DNA of 64,000 bases from Auanema rhodensis (GCA_964057225.1 OZ059897.1:16678001-16742000), one strand, 5' to 3'; counted from the stretch's first letter, positions 1-13,447 are shown. Notes: generated by a model from the letters alone, not told the origin. Translations and numbers: made by a program.

Positions 1-58
1 TTGTGTTCTTTTCAATACTTTTTTATTCAAAATTAGAAAAAAGTTTTAAATAAACAGG

Positions 59-1795
59 ATGCCATCTCTGGATGACTCAACTGTAGCAGCATTTTGGTGG
101 CGTCAAAAGCGACATCCTAGGGTTTTTCATGTTAGAACTCCATCACCAAGAAGTCATTCGTATGATAGTCCACATAGGGTATTATACAAAATAAATATTT
201 AATTAAAAACTAAAAAACTTAAAAATATAATAAATAAAAAAATTATTTTAACTTAAAATTCATTAACTGCATATTTCAGGGTATGAATTTCATTGCTAAA
301 CATTTTTTTGAATACCAATCATTTCAAAATCTTCCACATAAAGCTGTTCAACTTCACAAAACGGTGAGTTTTTATTATAAAATTTATTTATATTTCAAAT
401 TATTCTATTATAAACTCGTATGTTGGAATAATTTGTCAATTTTTAGCCACCACAGCAAGCTGGAACAGATCCTTCTATGGGATGGGCACCAAAGAATATG
501 AATAGAGCCGGAAAAAACCAGCCAGCTCCAGCTTCAAGAGCTAATAGAATTCACAGGTAAATTTAAATATAAATTACTTTTAATATAAATATATAATTAT
601 ATTTTTAATCTTTTCTTAAAAATACTTTGTTTGAAGAGATCCAAGACCGCAAGGTACAAAGCATGGACGAGCTGGAAAGCATGAGCATAGGGATTGGGGA
701 GAAAAACACGGAGGTAAATAGAAATTTTTATAATATTTTAAAAATTAATCATAATGAACTTATTTTGTTCTTAATCATAATATTTAATAATAACAATATT
801 ATTATTATAATGAAGAAATATTTAATATTTGTTTTGCAGAATTAAGAGATGAAAAGGTTGCTCCTCATAAAGATGCTTGGACAAAATTCTTATCAAATGA
901 AGATCATGGGCAAAGAACTGTATTTGAATGTGAATTTGAAGATAGAATATTAGCTGTAAGCTTACATCAAGAAAATAATATTTTCTAATTTTTTTATTTT
1001 AAAGACTGAAGATGAAACATATCCTGAACGTATAGCTAGGTTAAGTCCTGAAGAAAACTTAGATTTTCATATGGCATATAATGCTAATAAGGTAAATCCT
1101 TTTCTATAAAATTTCAAATATTTTTAAATTTTCTTTGTAATAATATTTATTTTTTAGAGTTCTTGTGATAGTGAATGTGAACTATTAACTATATTAACAT
1201 ATGCATCAACAGTACAATTTGTAACAGCAACAGTTAAAAAAGCTAAATGTCTTCCTTATAATAATGGTAAATATTTTAAAAAATAAATAATTTTTCTTAT
1301 TTAAATTTATTTATTTAAGCTCCATTTGCTCGAATAATGTTATTTGATGGAAGACGATTAGTTGAACAAAAACAAACAACTGTAAATCCAGCTGTTCGTC
1401 ATAAATCATCAATGGAGTAAGTATTAATTATAAATTTTTCTTCTATTAAAATCTTTTTTTTCTTAGATCCTCATCTAAACCATCATCATCTTCTGTTTCA
1501 TCTTCATTATCATCTTCATCTGGTGATGCATCTTTCTCAGAATCATTCTTATTCCACATAACACCTGATAAATTAGATAAGTGCCATATAGTTATTGAGG
1601 TTAGTTATAATATTATTTATAACTTATTTATATTTTATTTAGATGTTCGATCATGAAGACAACGGACAAGCCACTTCCGTTGGTCATTGTGTTCTAGGAC
1701 GTCTAGGTCAAGGAACAGGACAAGCTCATTGGGTTCATATGCTGAAAAAACACGGATTGCCGGTGTGTATGTGGCATAAAATTGGAATCAATTAG
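59..1795 (+). CDS. Synaptotagmin-like protein with a single divergent C2 domain
   Basis: Ten exons: 59-178, 280-363, 447-556, 637-713, 840-955, 1005-1091, 1158-1266, 1320-1416, 1467-1599, 1643-1795. All junction phases agree and the model gives about 361 aa. The N-terminal half is polar and unrecognised. From about residue 200 the sequence follows a synaptotagmin C2B domain: ...GRRLVEQKQTT..., a serine-rich insertion, then SFLFHITPDKLDKCHIVIE, VGHCVLG, GTGQAHWVHML and the terminal VCMWHKIG, equivalent to the family's HWxxML...RPxxxWHxL. The acidic residues that bind Ca2+ in loop 1 are not visible (LPYNNAPFARIMLF), so calcium-independent binding to membranes or partners is inferred. No transmembrane segment is seen. 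An acceptor (taaacag) precedes the ATG at 59, so the start may be a trans-spliced 5' end or the gene may continue upstream of the window. The exact synaptotagmin subtype is not assigned. Confidence 0.72.
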
Positions 1796-2814
1796 GCTTT
1801 TATCCTGTACCTTCACTTTAGATTTTCTAAAATTCATTGTTAAAAAAGAAAAATAATGATATAATCATCATATTCTCATCCATATGTGGAATAGGAAATA
1901 TTCAAGAAGAGGATATGCTATTCATTTGAAAAGCAAATCATCTTCATCATTGATTTTCTTTTTTACTGTCATGTATTGATCTCTTATACTATTATATTTT
2001 ATATTTTTGTGAATATATGTATGTATACTATGTATTATGTAAATGCGGTTATATATTTCAAAAACAAAAACAAATTATTTGTTACATATGCCATGCTCGA
2101 ACAATCGTTCCCAACACAGGTCATCACTATTAAATTTCTTTAAGAAATTTTTGTGAATTTAAATTTGGTCATTTTATAACAAAATATTTTGATTCGATAA
2201 GTCATTTTTATATTTTTTTTTTGTTTTTCTTTATTTTTGATTATTATTTAATTATGTATAAAAGATATAGAATATAATATGAACGATGGAAAAAACGGGA
2301 ATAAATCTTCTATCATGTATATTTTTATTTATTTTTATATTTTAAAAAATAAAAAAAATAAAATAAAATAATAATTTTTATTATAAATTTAAAAAAAAAC
2401 ATATAAAGCTGAGGTACAAATATAATTATATATATATAAAAGTTATTTATATATATATATTTATTAAAAGTAATATTAAAAATGAAGACAAAAATTGGTC
2501 GAATATACAATGTTTTTACTTCAAAATCAGAAAAATTTTTATATTGAACCTGTCTGAATTCGATATAATAGCCGAGTAAGTAGAGCACAATACTGTGTTT
2601 TAATAATATATATTATATATATAGAATATATATAAATGGTAACCTAATGAATAATGAAAATAAAACATTTTGAAACTGTGAAATTATTTTTTAAAAGTTT
2701 CATCTCACTAAAAATCAAAAAGAAATAAGAAGTAAGTGATGAAAAGTTATCTTTAATCTTTGTTTTTAAATTATTTAAAATTAAAAAAAAACAAAGAAAA
2801 AAATTCAATTCAAT
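1796..2814. other. Intergenic, convergent 3' regions
   Basis: AT-rich spacer between the convergent synaptotagmin-like (+) and Ly6-like (-) genes. It holds the 3' UTR of the first gene, A-rich tracts and short (AT)n runs near 2430-2460 and 2600-2630. No coding exon or structured RNA was recognised. Confidence 0.6.
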
Positions 2815-3576
2815 TCAAAATTGACTAATTAAATATATTAATATTGTAGTTATAATATTTAAATAATTAGTTGAATTACAATAATCAGCATCACGACAAT
2901 AGCAGATTACAGCATCAACACCAAGAATTTCTTCTACACGGCAATAGCTTTTCTGTTTATATTGAGGATCATATAATTCGGAATTGACAGTTCTCCTAAA
3001 AATATTTTTTTTTACAAAATAAGGAAGCAATAAGATGAAACTTACGTTATGTTTTCACATCCTTTCACAACGTAAATATCACTTGCTGAAATTATTTTTA
3101 ATATAAATATTTTAATTTTCTTTTCTATTTTAAACTTTTTAAAATTTTTCAAATATTAGTTTGGCAAAGTTGAACAACTAAACTTTATTTCAAAATGAAA
3201 TGTAAAAGGTCACATGAATAGCATAGCCTATTTGATATAACTCTTATACATCATAAGCTGAAGTTTAAATGAAATTTTCTCAAAGAAAAATGATAAAACT
3301 TGAATCATTAAATTTGAAAAATTAATAAAACTTACCAATAATTTTCATACATAAATCTCCATAACATGTTCCAGTCTCACATTGATATGATGTTGTACAT
3401 GAAAAACATCGAAGTTTGAGACCTGTAACTACAAATATTTATAAATTTATAAATAATTATATTATTTATAATATAATTAATAAAATAAATATTTTACCAT
3501 GTCTAGAATAATCCGATCTGTGTGCAAGAACTATCTGCACAAGATAGCTAAAGATGACGAGCAGCGAAATCCTCAT
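2815..3576 (-). CDS. Secreted Ly6/LU-domain protein, probably GPI-anchored
   Basis: Four exons on the minus strand: 3576-3498, 3428-3336, 3085-3046, 2995-2815; phases agree and the product is 130 aa. It starts with a signal peptide (MRISLLVIFSYLVQIVLA). A compact cysteine-rich domain follows, with CFSC, a CxxxxC pair, GC, and a closing ICYC...DYCN. The CYC...CN ending is the hallmark of Ly6/uPAR/activin-receptor-type three-finger folds. The last ~18 residues are hydrophobic and end at ...LISQF, as expected for a GPI-attachment signal; N-STN could be a glycosylation site. Nematode LU proteins (for example the ODR-2/HOT family) act at neuronal surfaces, but this one cannot be assigned to a particular member. 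An upstream ATG at the same exon is followed at once by TGA, so 3576 is the usable start. Confidence 0.75.
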
Positions 3577-4857
3577 CACATCGCCTAACTATCTGGAAAA
3601 ATAGAATTATAAGAAAAATTTATTATTGAAGTTTAAGAACAAAAACTCAAATAAAACGAGAAAAAAACGATTTGAATGTTAAATGAGAAGAAGAGAAAGA
3701 GAGAAAGAGCTTTGGGTTTGTCTTTTCTGGTCCGGTACCCTTCCTTCCTTTCCTCAGCTCCAACAATTTGTTCACCTTTACTGCATGAACCAGAATGAGA
3801 ACAGAATTATTCCAGTCGAATGACTTTTGCACTCAACCAGATATGTACTTGGATATGTAATTTCTAAAGTTTTACTTATTATAATGTTTCGACTTAAATA
3901 ATTTTTTGTTCAGTTGGTCAATGACAAACTTTTTTTTTTAATTCTAAATATAGTTTATAAAAGATATTTTAAATATTTTAAAATAAACAAATATTTGTAT
4001 TAAACATATATATATATATATATTCAATTAAATATAATTAATATCTTTTTTTTAATATTTTAAAATATAAATTAGAAGTACAACATGATTTCCAGATGGA
4101 TAAGCTTTCACACTTATCTTATCTCATATGCACATCACACATGTTACATCCTCTTCATTCAACTATATCATATAGTATATAGTATAATTGTAATTATTAG
4201 TTTTTTTTTTAAACAAATATTAAATAAAAATCATCAAAAACATTCAAAGAAAATATAAAAATAAGTATATTGGCTTTGTTAAAGATTTCTTTTTTTAATT
4301 TGTATAAGACATATAAGGTAAATATACATATATAGAAAGATTATAACTTGTCATTCGCAATGGGGCTAAATATGAATGTTCCAAACCGATAAATGGTGTT
4401 GTTACTCCTCAAATTTCAAAAAGATGAGAAGCATTAGTATTTCATTACTTAAAATCAACTAGTTCCATTAAAATTATATAAAATAAAATATTATTTTTAA
4501 ATAAATATAAAATATTTAATTGAAAAATAGAAAATTATAGTTTTTATATACAAAGTATAAATATATATAATATATAGAAAAAATATATTCTTGGATTGAG
4601 AAAGAGAAGTGAAAGACAGAGAGCAGAAATGAAATGTATGTATGTATGTAGGTAGATAGATAATTGAACTTTCTAAAAATTCAAAAGATTTTTGACAGAT
4701 TTCTTTAATATTTATCCAACTTAAAGAGAATTTGATAATACAAATAGAACATTCAATTGAAAGCGTCAATTCATTCATTTATTAATTTCTCTTATAACTA
4801 TTTATATTTAAAATAAACGACATGTTTTAAGTTTAAGAAAATTTCTTTTTTTTTTAG

Positions 4858-4949
4858 AAAATTACAAATTTCCGAAGAAGGAAATAGAAATACTTCATGA
4901 AGTAGATGAATGGACAGAAAATGAGTTGATGAGTTTCCTTAAAAATTGA
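4858..4949 (+). CDS. Candidate orphan terminal exon
   Basis: A strong acceptor (a run of T followed by TAG) at 4857 is followed by an open 30-codon frame ending in TGA. It encodes a charged peptide beginning NYKFPKKEIEILHEVDEW and ending SFLKN. AT-rich 3'-UTR-like sequence follows. No partner exon with the required phase was found: the end of the upstream synaptotagmin-like gene does not fit. It may be the last exon of a gene or alternative transcript whose other exons I could not find, or chance. Confidence 0.25.
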
Positions 4950-7507
4950 CGAAGGCAATGAGACAATCGCAACAACTCAAACTTAAAATATAATTCAACT
5001 AATTATAATCCTTTCATTATTTTCTATATAAATATATATATTATATAGTAAAAGTTATATATATATATATTATATGATATAGTTAGTAAAAATGTATTGA
5101 AAGTATATAAAGGAAAAATATTGATAAAGAATGAATTTTATGCATATTAATAATGAGGAAAGCAACGAAAATTACACCTGACTATCATGAATTAATTTTC
5201 AAATAAGTAATCGAAAATTAGAAAAAGATAATAAAAATCAAAGTAAATATTATGTTTCATAAATATCAAATAAATAAATTAAAATTATTATACTGAATAA
5301 TAATAATAATAAAAGAATTGTTGAATCTTTATTAATAACATATGATTCAATAAGAAAATAAATGAATATTTATATATATAATGAAAGAAAGAAAGAAGAT
5401 TATGAATGAAATAACTCTACCGTATATATGTTTTTAACTATTTTTTTGTTAAAAATAAAAGAAAAAATAACTAATAGTCATTTATAAGTTTTTTATGAAT
5501 GTTTCTTTATTTTAATTTATAACAATAGTTTATATATATATATTTGTATTTGTAATATGTATGGTAAAAGAAAGAATATAACTAAGCTTTAAGCATAAAA
5601 TGAAACTTGCTTTCATTCGTAAGTGATTTAGAAAATAGATTCAAGTTTTCTCCTTAAAAAACTCTTCAAAAATGAAAAACAATTGTTGTGCAACTAAGTA
5701 TTGAAGAGAGATTAAAAGAGAAAAAAAGTAAAGAAAACTCTTGAGAAATGAAGGTGGTAGAAGCAGTTGTGAAAGCTAAGGAAGACACTTTCTTAGATTT
5801 CACACAACTCTAGTGTGCCAACAACCAATTCCGTTAAGAAGGTACGAAGAAACAAAAAAATGTTTGTTGTTTAGTTATGTATAAATACATACTATGTATA
5901 TATAGTTTTTTTTTTCATTTCTTATAGTGATGAAATGAAAAATAAGTTTGATTGAAAGGACTTTTAATGGCAAGCTAAAACGAACGACGACAATATATGA
6001 AAGATGTAAAATTAAATGATTCTTAAGAATCATTATTCATGTACAAATTTACTAAATTTTAATTTATAATGAAGAATATATAGAAGGACTTATAGCTGGT
6101 TTGTGCTTCAAAAATATAAAGAAAGCTTTGAAATAAAGGTGAAAATTTGAAGGAAAAAAACAAATCAATTGTAATTGACAACAAGTCAAAAGCCTCTAAT
6201 TGCCATATCATTTCAAGATGTGAACGAATTGCTTTAAGCTGATTTTGTTTATATTTATCATGCAAGCTGGTAATATTTATAAATTTTATATTTTTTATAT
6301 TTCTATATAAATTTTTAAAAGAAAAAAAAAGAAAAAATAATAGTAACGAAGAAAAGGTTTGTTTGAATAAATATTTTGAGGATGAAAGGTACGCTAATAG
6401 AAAAAAAGCTTGAAGATGTGACAAGATGATGGATAACATTCATTTTCAGCCATCTTTTAATGTGAACATCGCGTGCCTTGTGGCAATCCGAATGAAATGA
6501 TTTCAAACCTCAAAATCTTCACACCTGAGGCTTAATTCTTAAAATTTCTCAGTCTCATCTCACCATTTATCTTCTTTATCTTTCATTTCTCTCAATTTTT
6601 ATCTTCTTCGTAAAGAAACAAAATATAAAAAAGGAAAAGATATCAGAAAAATAAAAAAAAAAGAAGAAGAAGAAGAAGAAAATTGAAATGAATAAGCAAA
6701 TAATTTGCTTCCGGAATACGAACTTATAATCATATAATATTTACATGTTATCTATATGTTATTCTATATGAATAGGTACAAGAGTAAAGTGCTTTCTTCA
6801 AACTTTTTCTGATTTTTGCATTTATCTTTTACTAGTTTTTCTATGAATCTTTAAAGTAAAAACTATTTAAAACATATGTTTATATAACTTCAATTGCTAT
6901 TCTATCCCATATGATCGTTTTTAAAAGAAAAGACAAAATATTTTCTTAGAAAGAAGAAAAAAAAATTAAAAAGAAACTTAATCTATTCTTCTTTTTTAAA
7001 GATTATTGTTTATTATAATATATTTTTATATTAACAAACATTTTAATTAAAATGAAAAAATAAAATAATTTACAGATATTTTTGAGAAAAAAAAGAAGAA
7101 AACGAATTAAACAGGTAAAACGGAATTTCATTTCGGTTTTATGTACATGTTGTCATGTTTCGAAGCAACAGCTTTAAAGACATAAGCCTAGGTAACAATA
7201 AGCTTTTCTCTATTTCCTTTCAACTCGTCTTGAAAGATTCACAAAAAAAAAGAATTTTACATAATAAAAGAAACAAAAATTTAAAAAATTAAAATGTCTA
7301 AAGAGTAAAACAAAATTAAAAATATTAGAATATGTGTAAGTAACAACATGTTTCATATATTTTGTTTACACAATTCTATATAACTTTAGTTTATTTCCAA
7401 ATAAAATGACGTCTGTCTACAGTTGCAATATGAGAAAATGTTTTAGAAATTGAAATTTTATTTAGATTGTCATTGAAAGTTGTAAAAAAATTTCATTTTT
7501 TTCTCAG

Positions 7508-7561
7508 AATTCTCCAGATCTATGTAGAAGAAGAACATTTAGTGAAAATACAGATGAAGAT
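7508..7561 (+). CDS. Candidate isolated internal exon
   Basis: A 54-nt stretch between a good acceptor (tttttctcag) and a donor (GAT|GTTAGT) is open in phase 0 and reads NSPDLCRRRTFSENTDED. The RRRTFS core resembles a basophilic-kinase site and the composition is more protein-like than its flanks. No neighbouring exons were identified, so it may belong to a long-intron gene or be a chance open segment. Confidence 0.25.
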
Positions 7562-9368
7562 GTTAGTTATACTACTCGCTTATATTCATATCTAATATGA
7601 TGATTAGTAAACATAACAATAAGTAATAAGTATAGAGAAAACATGCATGTTGATCATTATAAACATATAATATATAACATTAGACTATATCATGTATATA
7701 ATCTATATAAATATAAGAAGAACGCTATTTGATCACACTGCAAGCTTTCTGGAAGTAAGAGGAGAGAAGAGACTTCGAGAAAACTTCAAGGGAATGAGAA
7801 AGATAAAGAGAGAAAGAGAGAGAGAGAGAATAGGCGATAAATACAGAGAGTATAATGGAAGAAAACAGAAAGAGAGAGAGTAACTAAGGGAAAGGAGATG
7901 TTAAAGCATAAGGTCCCAGGGTTATTTCCGTATATGGCACATGAATATGTCCGGCTTTTAAGCTTTTTCTCTTCGTCTGTACTCTGTATACATATAAATA
8001 TAAATGTAAGAGGGAAAGAAAAAAGTCAGAGAGAGCGAGAGAGATGAAATAGAGAGAGAAAATTCATATATGGATAGAAAGATAGAGGGAAAGAATTGGA
8101 TAGATTAGGAGAGAATAAGAGTAAGAATGTTTACGCTTCAATTACTAATTCTAAAAGAGATTGTTCAAATATATTATAAGACCTACTGAGAGTAAAACAA
8201 CAAAAAAATTTCTTCATTTTTCCCTTCATTCTTATCCTTTTCACCCTCTTCCGCCTTTGACTTCAATGTATTCAACTACTTCTTGCGATTGCTTCCAAGA
8301 AAATTAAAAATTAAAAAAAGAAAAATGAAAATCTTTTTTTTTGATCTCATTAGCTAAATAATATTTTTATGAATAAAATGACAAAAAGAAAAAAGTTTTA
8401 CTTACATTAAACTTTGAATTTCCCTCTTTATCTAGACCAACTAGTGAAGTTAACATCATAGACAAAGATAAATTTGGTTGACAAACTTTAAGAAAAAACT
8501 TGATTCAACTAGGTAATCATTGCTTAAACTTATGGTATTTTAAAGTTTTTCTTATATATTTTATTATTATATACAATATATTTTAAACACATACATGTAT
8601 ATCTATATATTTCTATATATAACTTGAATATTTTACTTTTTTCTAAAACTAGTATACTAGATGGAAATACTGATCTAAGTGTTGAAAGATGAAAGAAAAA
8701 AATGCGATAAGTATTAAGATTTCTAAGCATATGAATAGAACGAATGTTAAAATATTTCAAATATACTATATGTATATAGTTAGTAGAGTTCGTTTTAAAC
8801 GATATATTTTGGCCGACAAAGAAAATACGTAACAGGATGACAATGAGGTGCTAAAAACATAAGAAAATACACAGAGACCAGACACAGAGCTTGTTCGTCT
8901 GGATGAATTGCAAATGTGGTTTTCGTGTTGGCAATGGTAGTAGTGATGGCAGTTGCGGTGGTAGTGTTCTTCGATGCTAACTGAACTCTACTGACTGCCT
9001 TGTTCGACCATGATGACGACTACATAGGTCGACTGTTAAATAGAGAGAAAGAAAAAAATTTGGAGAAAAAAGATGAATAAGATAGAAAAAAAGTTTTTCT
9101 GTTTGTAAATTTGGAAGACAAACAAGAGCCTTCATCAGCAAATAAGATTGAGACTTTTTTTGAAAAGGAAATTGCATTCTATTTAACAACTTCATTTATT
9201 GTATTTTATAGTATAATATATATTTTTTATTTAAAAACTATTCAAATAAAAAACATGTTAATCTGAATTTTTTTTCATAATTATCGTTAAATCTCTTTCT
9301 CTTTCTTTCACACTTTCATCTTCTACTTTTCTAGTTAGTTGTTGCCGGAAATTGAAAATACGATTTTT

Positions 9369-9716
9369 CTACCAAAGTCTGAAATTGTTATGAAAATTTG
9401 AAGTATTCAACTGGTAAAAGAGTTTGTAAGATGACGGAAAGGATTGAAAAAAGTTGAGTGAAGAGGACAAAAGAGCCAAAGTGGCATAATAATGAGTGTC
9501 AACTGGGGAGAACTGAGACATCTGTGTCAGATCGAAAAGAAGACGAGGGGCATAGAGAGAAGAAGAACCGGAATGGCCTCTGAAAGGAGGGTAGAAGTCC
9601 TGATTGGACCCCTGAGAATAGGCTGAGAATGAGCCCTCAAACTGCGGGACTGCCGGCTGCTCTTCATGAAGAGGAATCTCATCGTTTCTACATGACTGTC
9701 TTCGAAGAATTGCCAT
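9369..9716 (-). CDS. Candidate first exon of an unassigned gene
   Basis: A 115-codon open frame on the minus strand starts with MAILRRQSCRNDEIPLHEEQ and continues with a Ser/Gly/Pro/Phe-rich sequence (…QGSNQDFYPPFRGHSGSSS…). It sits in a patch clearly less AT-rich than the surrounding several kilobases, and a pyrimidine/AG acceptor-like element lies just upstream of the ATG. The N-terminal ~75 residues look like genuine coding sequence; the C-terminal part is hydrophobic and lower quality, so splicing out at the CCA|GTTGAC donor near 9507 is possible, for example to an exon near 9030-8985. No family was recognised. Confidence 0.35.
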   Translation of the reverse strand: MAILRRQSCRNDEIPLHEEQPAVPQFEGSFSAYSQGSNQDFYPPFRGHSGSSSLYAPRLLFDLTQMSQFSPVDTHYYATLALLSSSLNFFQSFPSSYKLFYQLNTSNFHNNFRLW

Positions 9717-12700
9717 TTTGATATGGCCTTATAAAGAAAACATTGATAGAGTCAACGAAACAAAATTGGAATATCTAAAGTAATAATATTAATATTCAAA
9801 TTATTAATTTAAAAAATAAATCAAAAACAAATAAAATAAAATACTTCGTTTATCAGTTCATCGCTAGTTTTTTGTCTATTTTCGCTTATTTCGGATAGTC
9901 ATTTATCAACTACACATAGAGAAATGACTGGATAAAGCTAACAACTATATGTTAGAAGGAAGATGAAAAATGAAAATTTTGTGTTGCGATTCTCTACTCT
10001 ATGATGTCTCCAGCGAACTTGAACGAAGACAAAATTTGAAAAAATCAAGCACTTGTACAAAATAAAATTAATAAATTGATGTGTAAATATACATCTGTAT
10101 GTATATAGTTTGATATAATATTAGTTTTCTTTATATAAATTTATATTTTAATAAGGTTTACAGATGATTATATAAATAATTATTAAGAAAAACCAAAAAT
10201 ATAGAATTAAGTTTTGAAGTAGAACGAATGTTATATGATAGGATAGAAGCAGTATCACAGCAGCTTTTCAATTGATAGAAGCTTCATGCTAGAATTTATC
10301 AAATTATTCGAAAAAAAATTGATTTATGCTGTGTTAGAATCCAATTAATTCAATTATATGGTCTGACTAATAAATATATTGAATAAAATTCACAATAACT
10401 TATACAGTATATAAAAATATTTTATAAAAAATAAAAAAAATAATTATTGAAATAAGATTTTTAATTAAAAAAAAGAAATATTGAATGAATGACTCATAAG
10501 ATTAGAAAACTGTTATTAACTTTCTATAATATGTTGAACTGTATCATAATACAGTTACCAGTATTTCTTAATACATTTGATTTAAAATTCAAATTATATA
10601 AGAAAAATATTTAAATAAACATATATGTATTTAATAGAAAATTATATAAATTATTATGAAAAAAAAGAATTAAATTAAATATATTTAATAGTTGTCTTAG
10701 TTAAATTGTAGGAACATTGATTAAAAAAAAAATTTGTCCTTTGGCTTTGAAGACAATTTTTAAAAAAACTTTCAAAGAATTATAATTATCTAACAACAAT
10801 AATAATAATAAATAAATAAAAATTAGAAAAAAAGAGTTTCAAAAAGAAATAAAGAAAAAAAGTATTTTTTGTTGCTTTTTTTTTGTTTTTTTCTTTGTTG
10901 CTCATCATCAAAAAACATTATGTAATGATCCTCTGGTGGATTCGGATGCATCAAACGAATAATAAAGGAGAAAGAAAGATTGAGAGAGAGAAATAGAAAG
11001 AAAAAGATGAAGAGAAGAGAGACTATAGAGAGAAAACAAAAATTTAATTATTGACTTGAACAAGCGGAAAATTTATAAGACAGAACTTGAAAAGAATCTC
11101 TGTCAATCAAAGCAATCAAATTAGTTTTTTAACTTATTGGTATAATTAGTTTTTCAATGAACATATTGATAAAGAGAAATTAAAAATTTTATATTTGTAA
11201 TACAGAAAATATATTTTTTGAATAAAATTCTTTCTGATTCCGGCATTTTCGAACATTCTGACGATTTTAAAAATTTTGGTTTTCAACTTTAAGATATGAA
11301 CGAGATGATTTAGACTGTCAACGTGAAAAAAGAAAAAGTAAATGAAGAGTTTTTCAAAATCTTAAGTTTCAACTTGTATTTTCATTAATTTTAATATTTT
11401 TCTTAAAAATTGAAAGATTCTAAACAAATTTAAAACGAATAAAATTATTTATTTATAGATTAAGTAACAAGAAGTCCGATGAGAGAGTAATTTGTAGAAT
11501 AAAATTGACAATGATGTCAAAAATTTTTCAAAAAAAAAAAGAAAAAAGGAAGAATACTGAAACGTGTGTGACAACTCAATTTTCAATTTTATATTACATT
11601 GTAATATTAATCAATCATCTTTAAATATAAATTTTGATTTTAAATTTTATAAAAAAAATATTTATTTATATATATTAATTAAATAAATAAAAATATATAT
11701 TATATAATATATATATATAAATATTAAAGAATTGTTCTATTGAAAAGGAATATTACGATTGAAGAAGAAAATGTGCATACACCCTAGAAAGACAAATACA
11801 TCACATTCGATCAGAAGTGTGAAAGCTCTTGGGAGTTTACATGCAGACAGAATATCTTCCAATTTTCAATCAGTTATAAAAATGTATTTTTGTATTTAAA
11901 TTCTTTTAAAATTCTTTTATTTAATTTAATAAATATAATTGTAATTTATGCTTAAATAATGTAATAGTATAATAGTAAAATACGGATAAGAAATGTATCT
12001 CATTTTCATTTTGTTTTTAAAAATCCAAATGGCATGTTTCCTTTAAAGAAACAAATGTTTAAACATGTTTTTCTTATAAAAGACAAATATATTTTTTATT
12101 TCTTTTATTCCCTAACTATATTATAATATATAAATTTAGTAACTATATATAAATATAGTTTATTATAAAAGAAATAATTAAAAATTAATAAACAAAAAGA
12201 AAATGTCTCTATTTAAAAGTAAAACAAAAATATAAAAGTTGAACTTTTCTGATTTTACGGGAACGAAAATTGCAAAATTAGATATTAAAAGCTTCAGAAT
12301 AACAAACGCTCAATCACATTCGTTAATGTTAAATGAAATTTTTACGTGTAAAGAGTAATACATGACATAGTTTATGGAAAAATAATTTATAAGCAATAAA
12401 TAAACTAATTATAATTGAAATTATAATAAATAATGATACATATATATAAGAAATAAAATGAAAAATTAAATGAGAAGATGCTCATGTTCAAAGACATCTG
12501 CTTTTTCTTTTTTCTTTCTTTTTTAAAATTTAATTTTTAATTTTTTTTTGACTATTCACTCAGCTGTATATGTATATATTATATATTTGAAGTTAAAATC
12601 TTAAGCCGCTTTTCATAATAATTCTTCTATAGCTTTTAAAAAGGATGAAAAACATCTGACCTCTCGTTAGCATTCTCATTAGCTATAGCTATGATGTTTG

Positions 12701-13346
12701 AAAAGAGCTATTGGATGGGCATTAGCAGTCTTTAAGGAATGATATTCTTTCTCTCTCTCAAGTTTTCTTTATCTCTCTCTATTTCAGTTGTCTTAGATGC
12801 TTTCTTATTCTTCTCTTCACCTACATACCTTTTTTCCTTTCTCTACACCTGTAATACATAGATTGTACAATAATTATTTATTCTATTTAGAATAAAATTA
12901 TTTTTATTAAGTTTATATGAAAAAATATTGAAAACTACAACCGTGTCGCAAAATCTTTACAAATTAAAATTACTGTATTATTGTGTATGTAGACTACGTG
13001 AAATACGTGAAATACAAGTATTTTGCATATAAAGTTTGGAGCATTTTCATTTCATTACTAATTGGCTTCAAAATTCTAAAACAAAATATTATTATACTGT
13101 AAATTATAATATATTTATCATTAAAGAAATAAAAAGATTATTTTTATTTTAAAATTATTTAAAAATGAAAAGATAATTTTAAAACTTTATTTTTAATACA
13201 ATACAAACACACTCAAATGAATATTATATATTGAGATAATAAATTGAAAATCTTTCAAATTAACATATGGATTATAAAAAAAATTCTTATTCAATCAAAA
13301 TGTTATTATTTATGAATAAATAATAATGTTTTACTTATATAATCAA

Positions 13347-13370
13347 TACACACACACACACACTCTCTCT
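13347..13370. repeat. (CA)n(CT)n microsatellite
   Basis: Short dinucleotide run just beyond the 3' end of rgs-3; it would be transcribed as part of the 3' UTR or downstream sequence. Confidence 0.8.
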
Positions 13371-13447
13371 TGAAAAGGATTTATATGATGTAAAAGCTTT
13401 GTTTTGCAGGTAAAAAATATTTTTCCATGATATTTCAGAAGTTCAAA

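Larger units (their letters stand above)
3577..13447. other. Large AT-rich gene-poor interval
   Basis: Nearly 10 kb with no confident gene. It contains purine- and pyrimidine-rich runs (GA-rich at 7800-7880 and 8020-8060), (AT)n tracts, A/T homopolymers and a (CA)n(CT)n stretch near 13347-13370. Three isolated exon-like segments are listed separately (4858-4949 +, 7508-7561 +, 9369-9716 -). Parts may be promoter or long-intron sequence of neighbouring genes. The upstream boundary of the Ly6-like gene and the 3' UTR of rgs-3 lie at its two ends. Confidence 0.6.

Noticed and set aside
6059-6506. Two overlapping minus-strand frames rich in Phe/Leu/Ser
   Set aside because: Typical of AT-rich non-coding DNA; no conserved residues or exon structure.
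7692-7883. 63-codon Arg/Glu/Lys-rich frame
   Set aside because: Driven by a GA-rich simple-sequence stretch; no homology or splice context.
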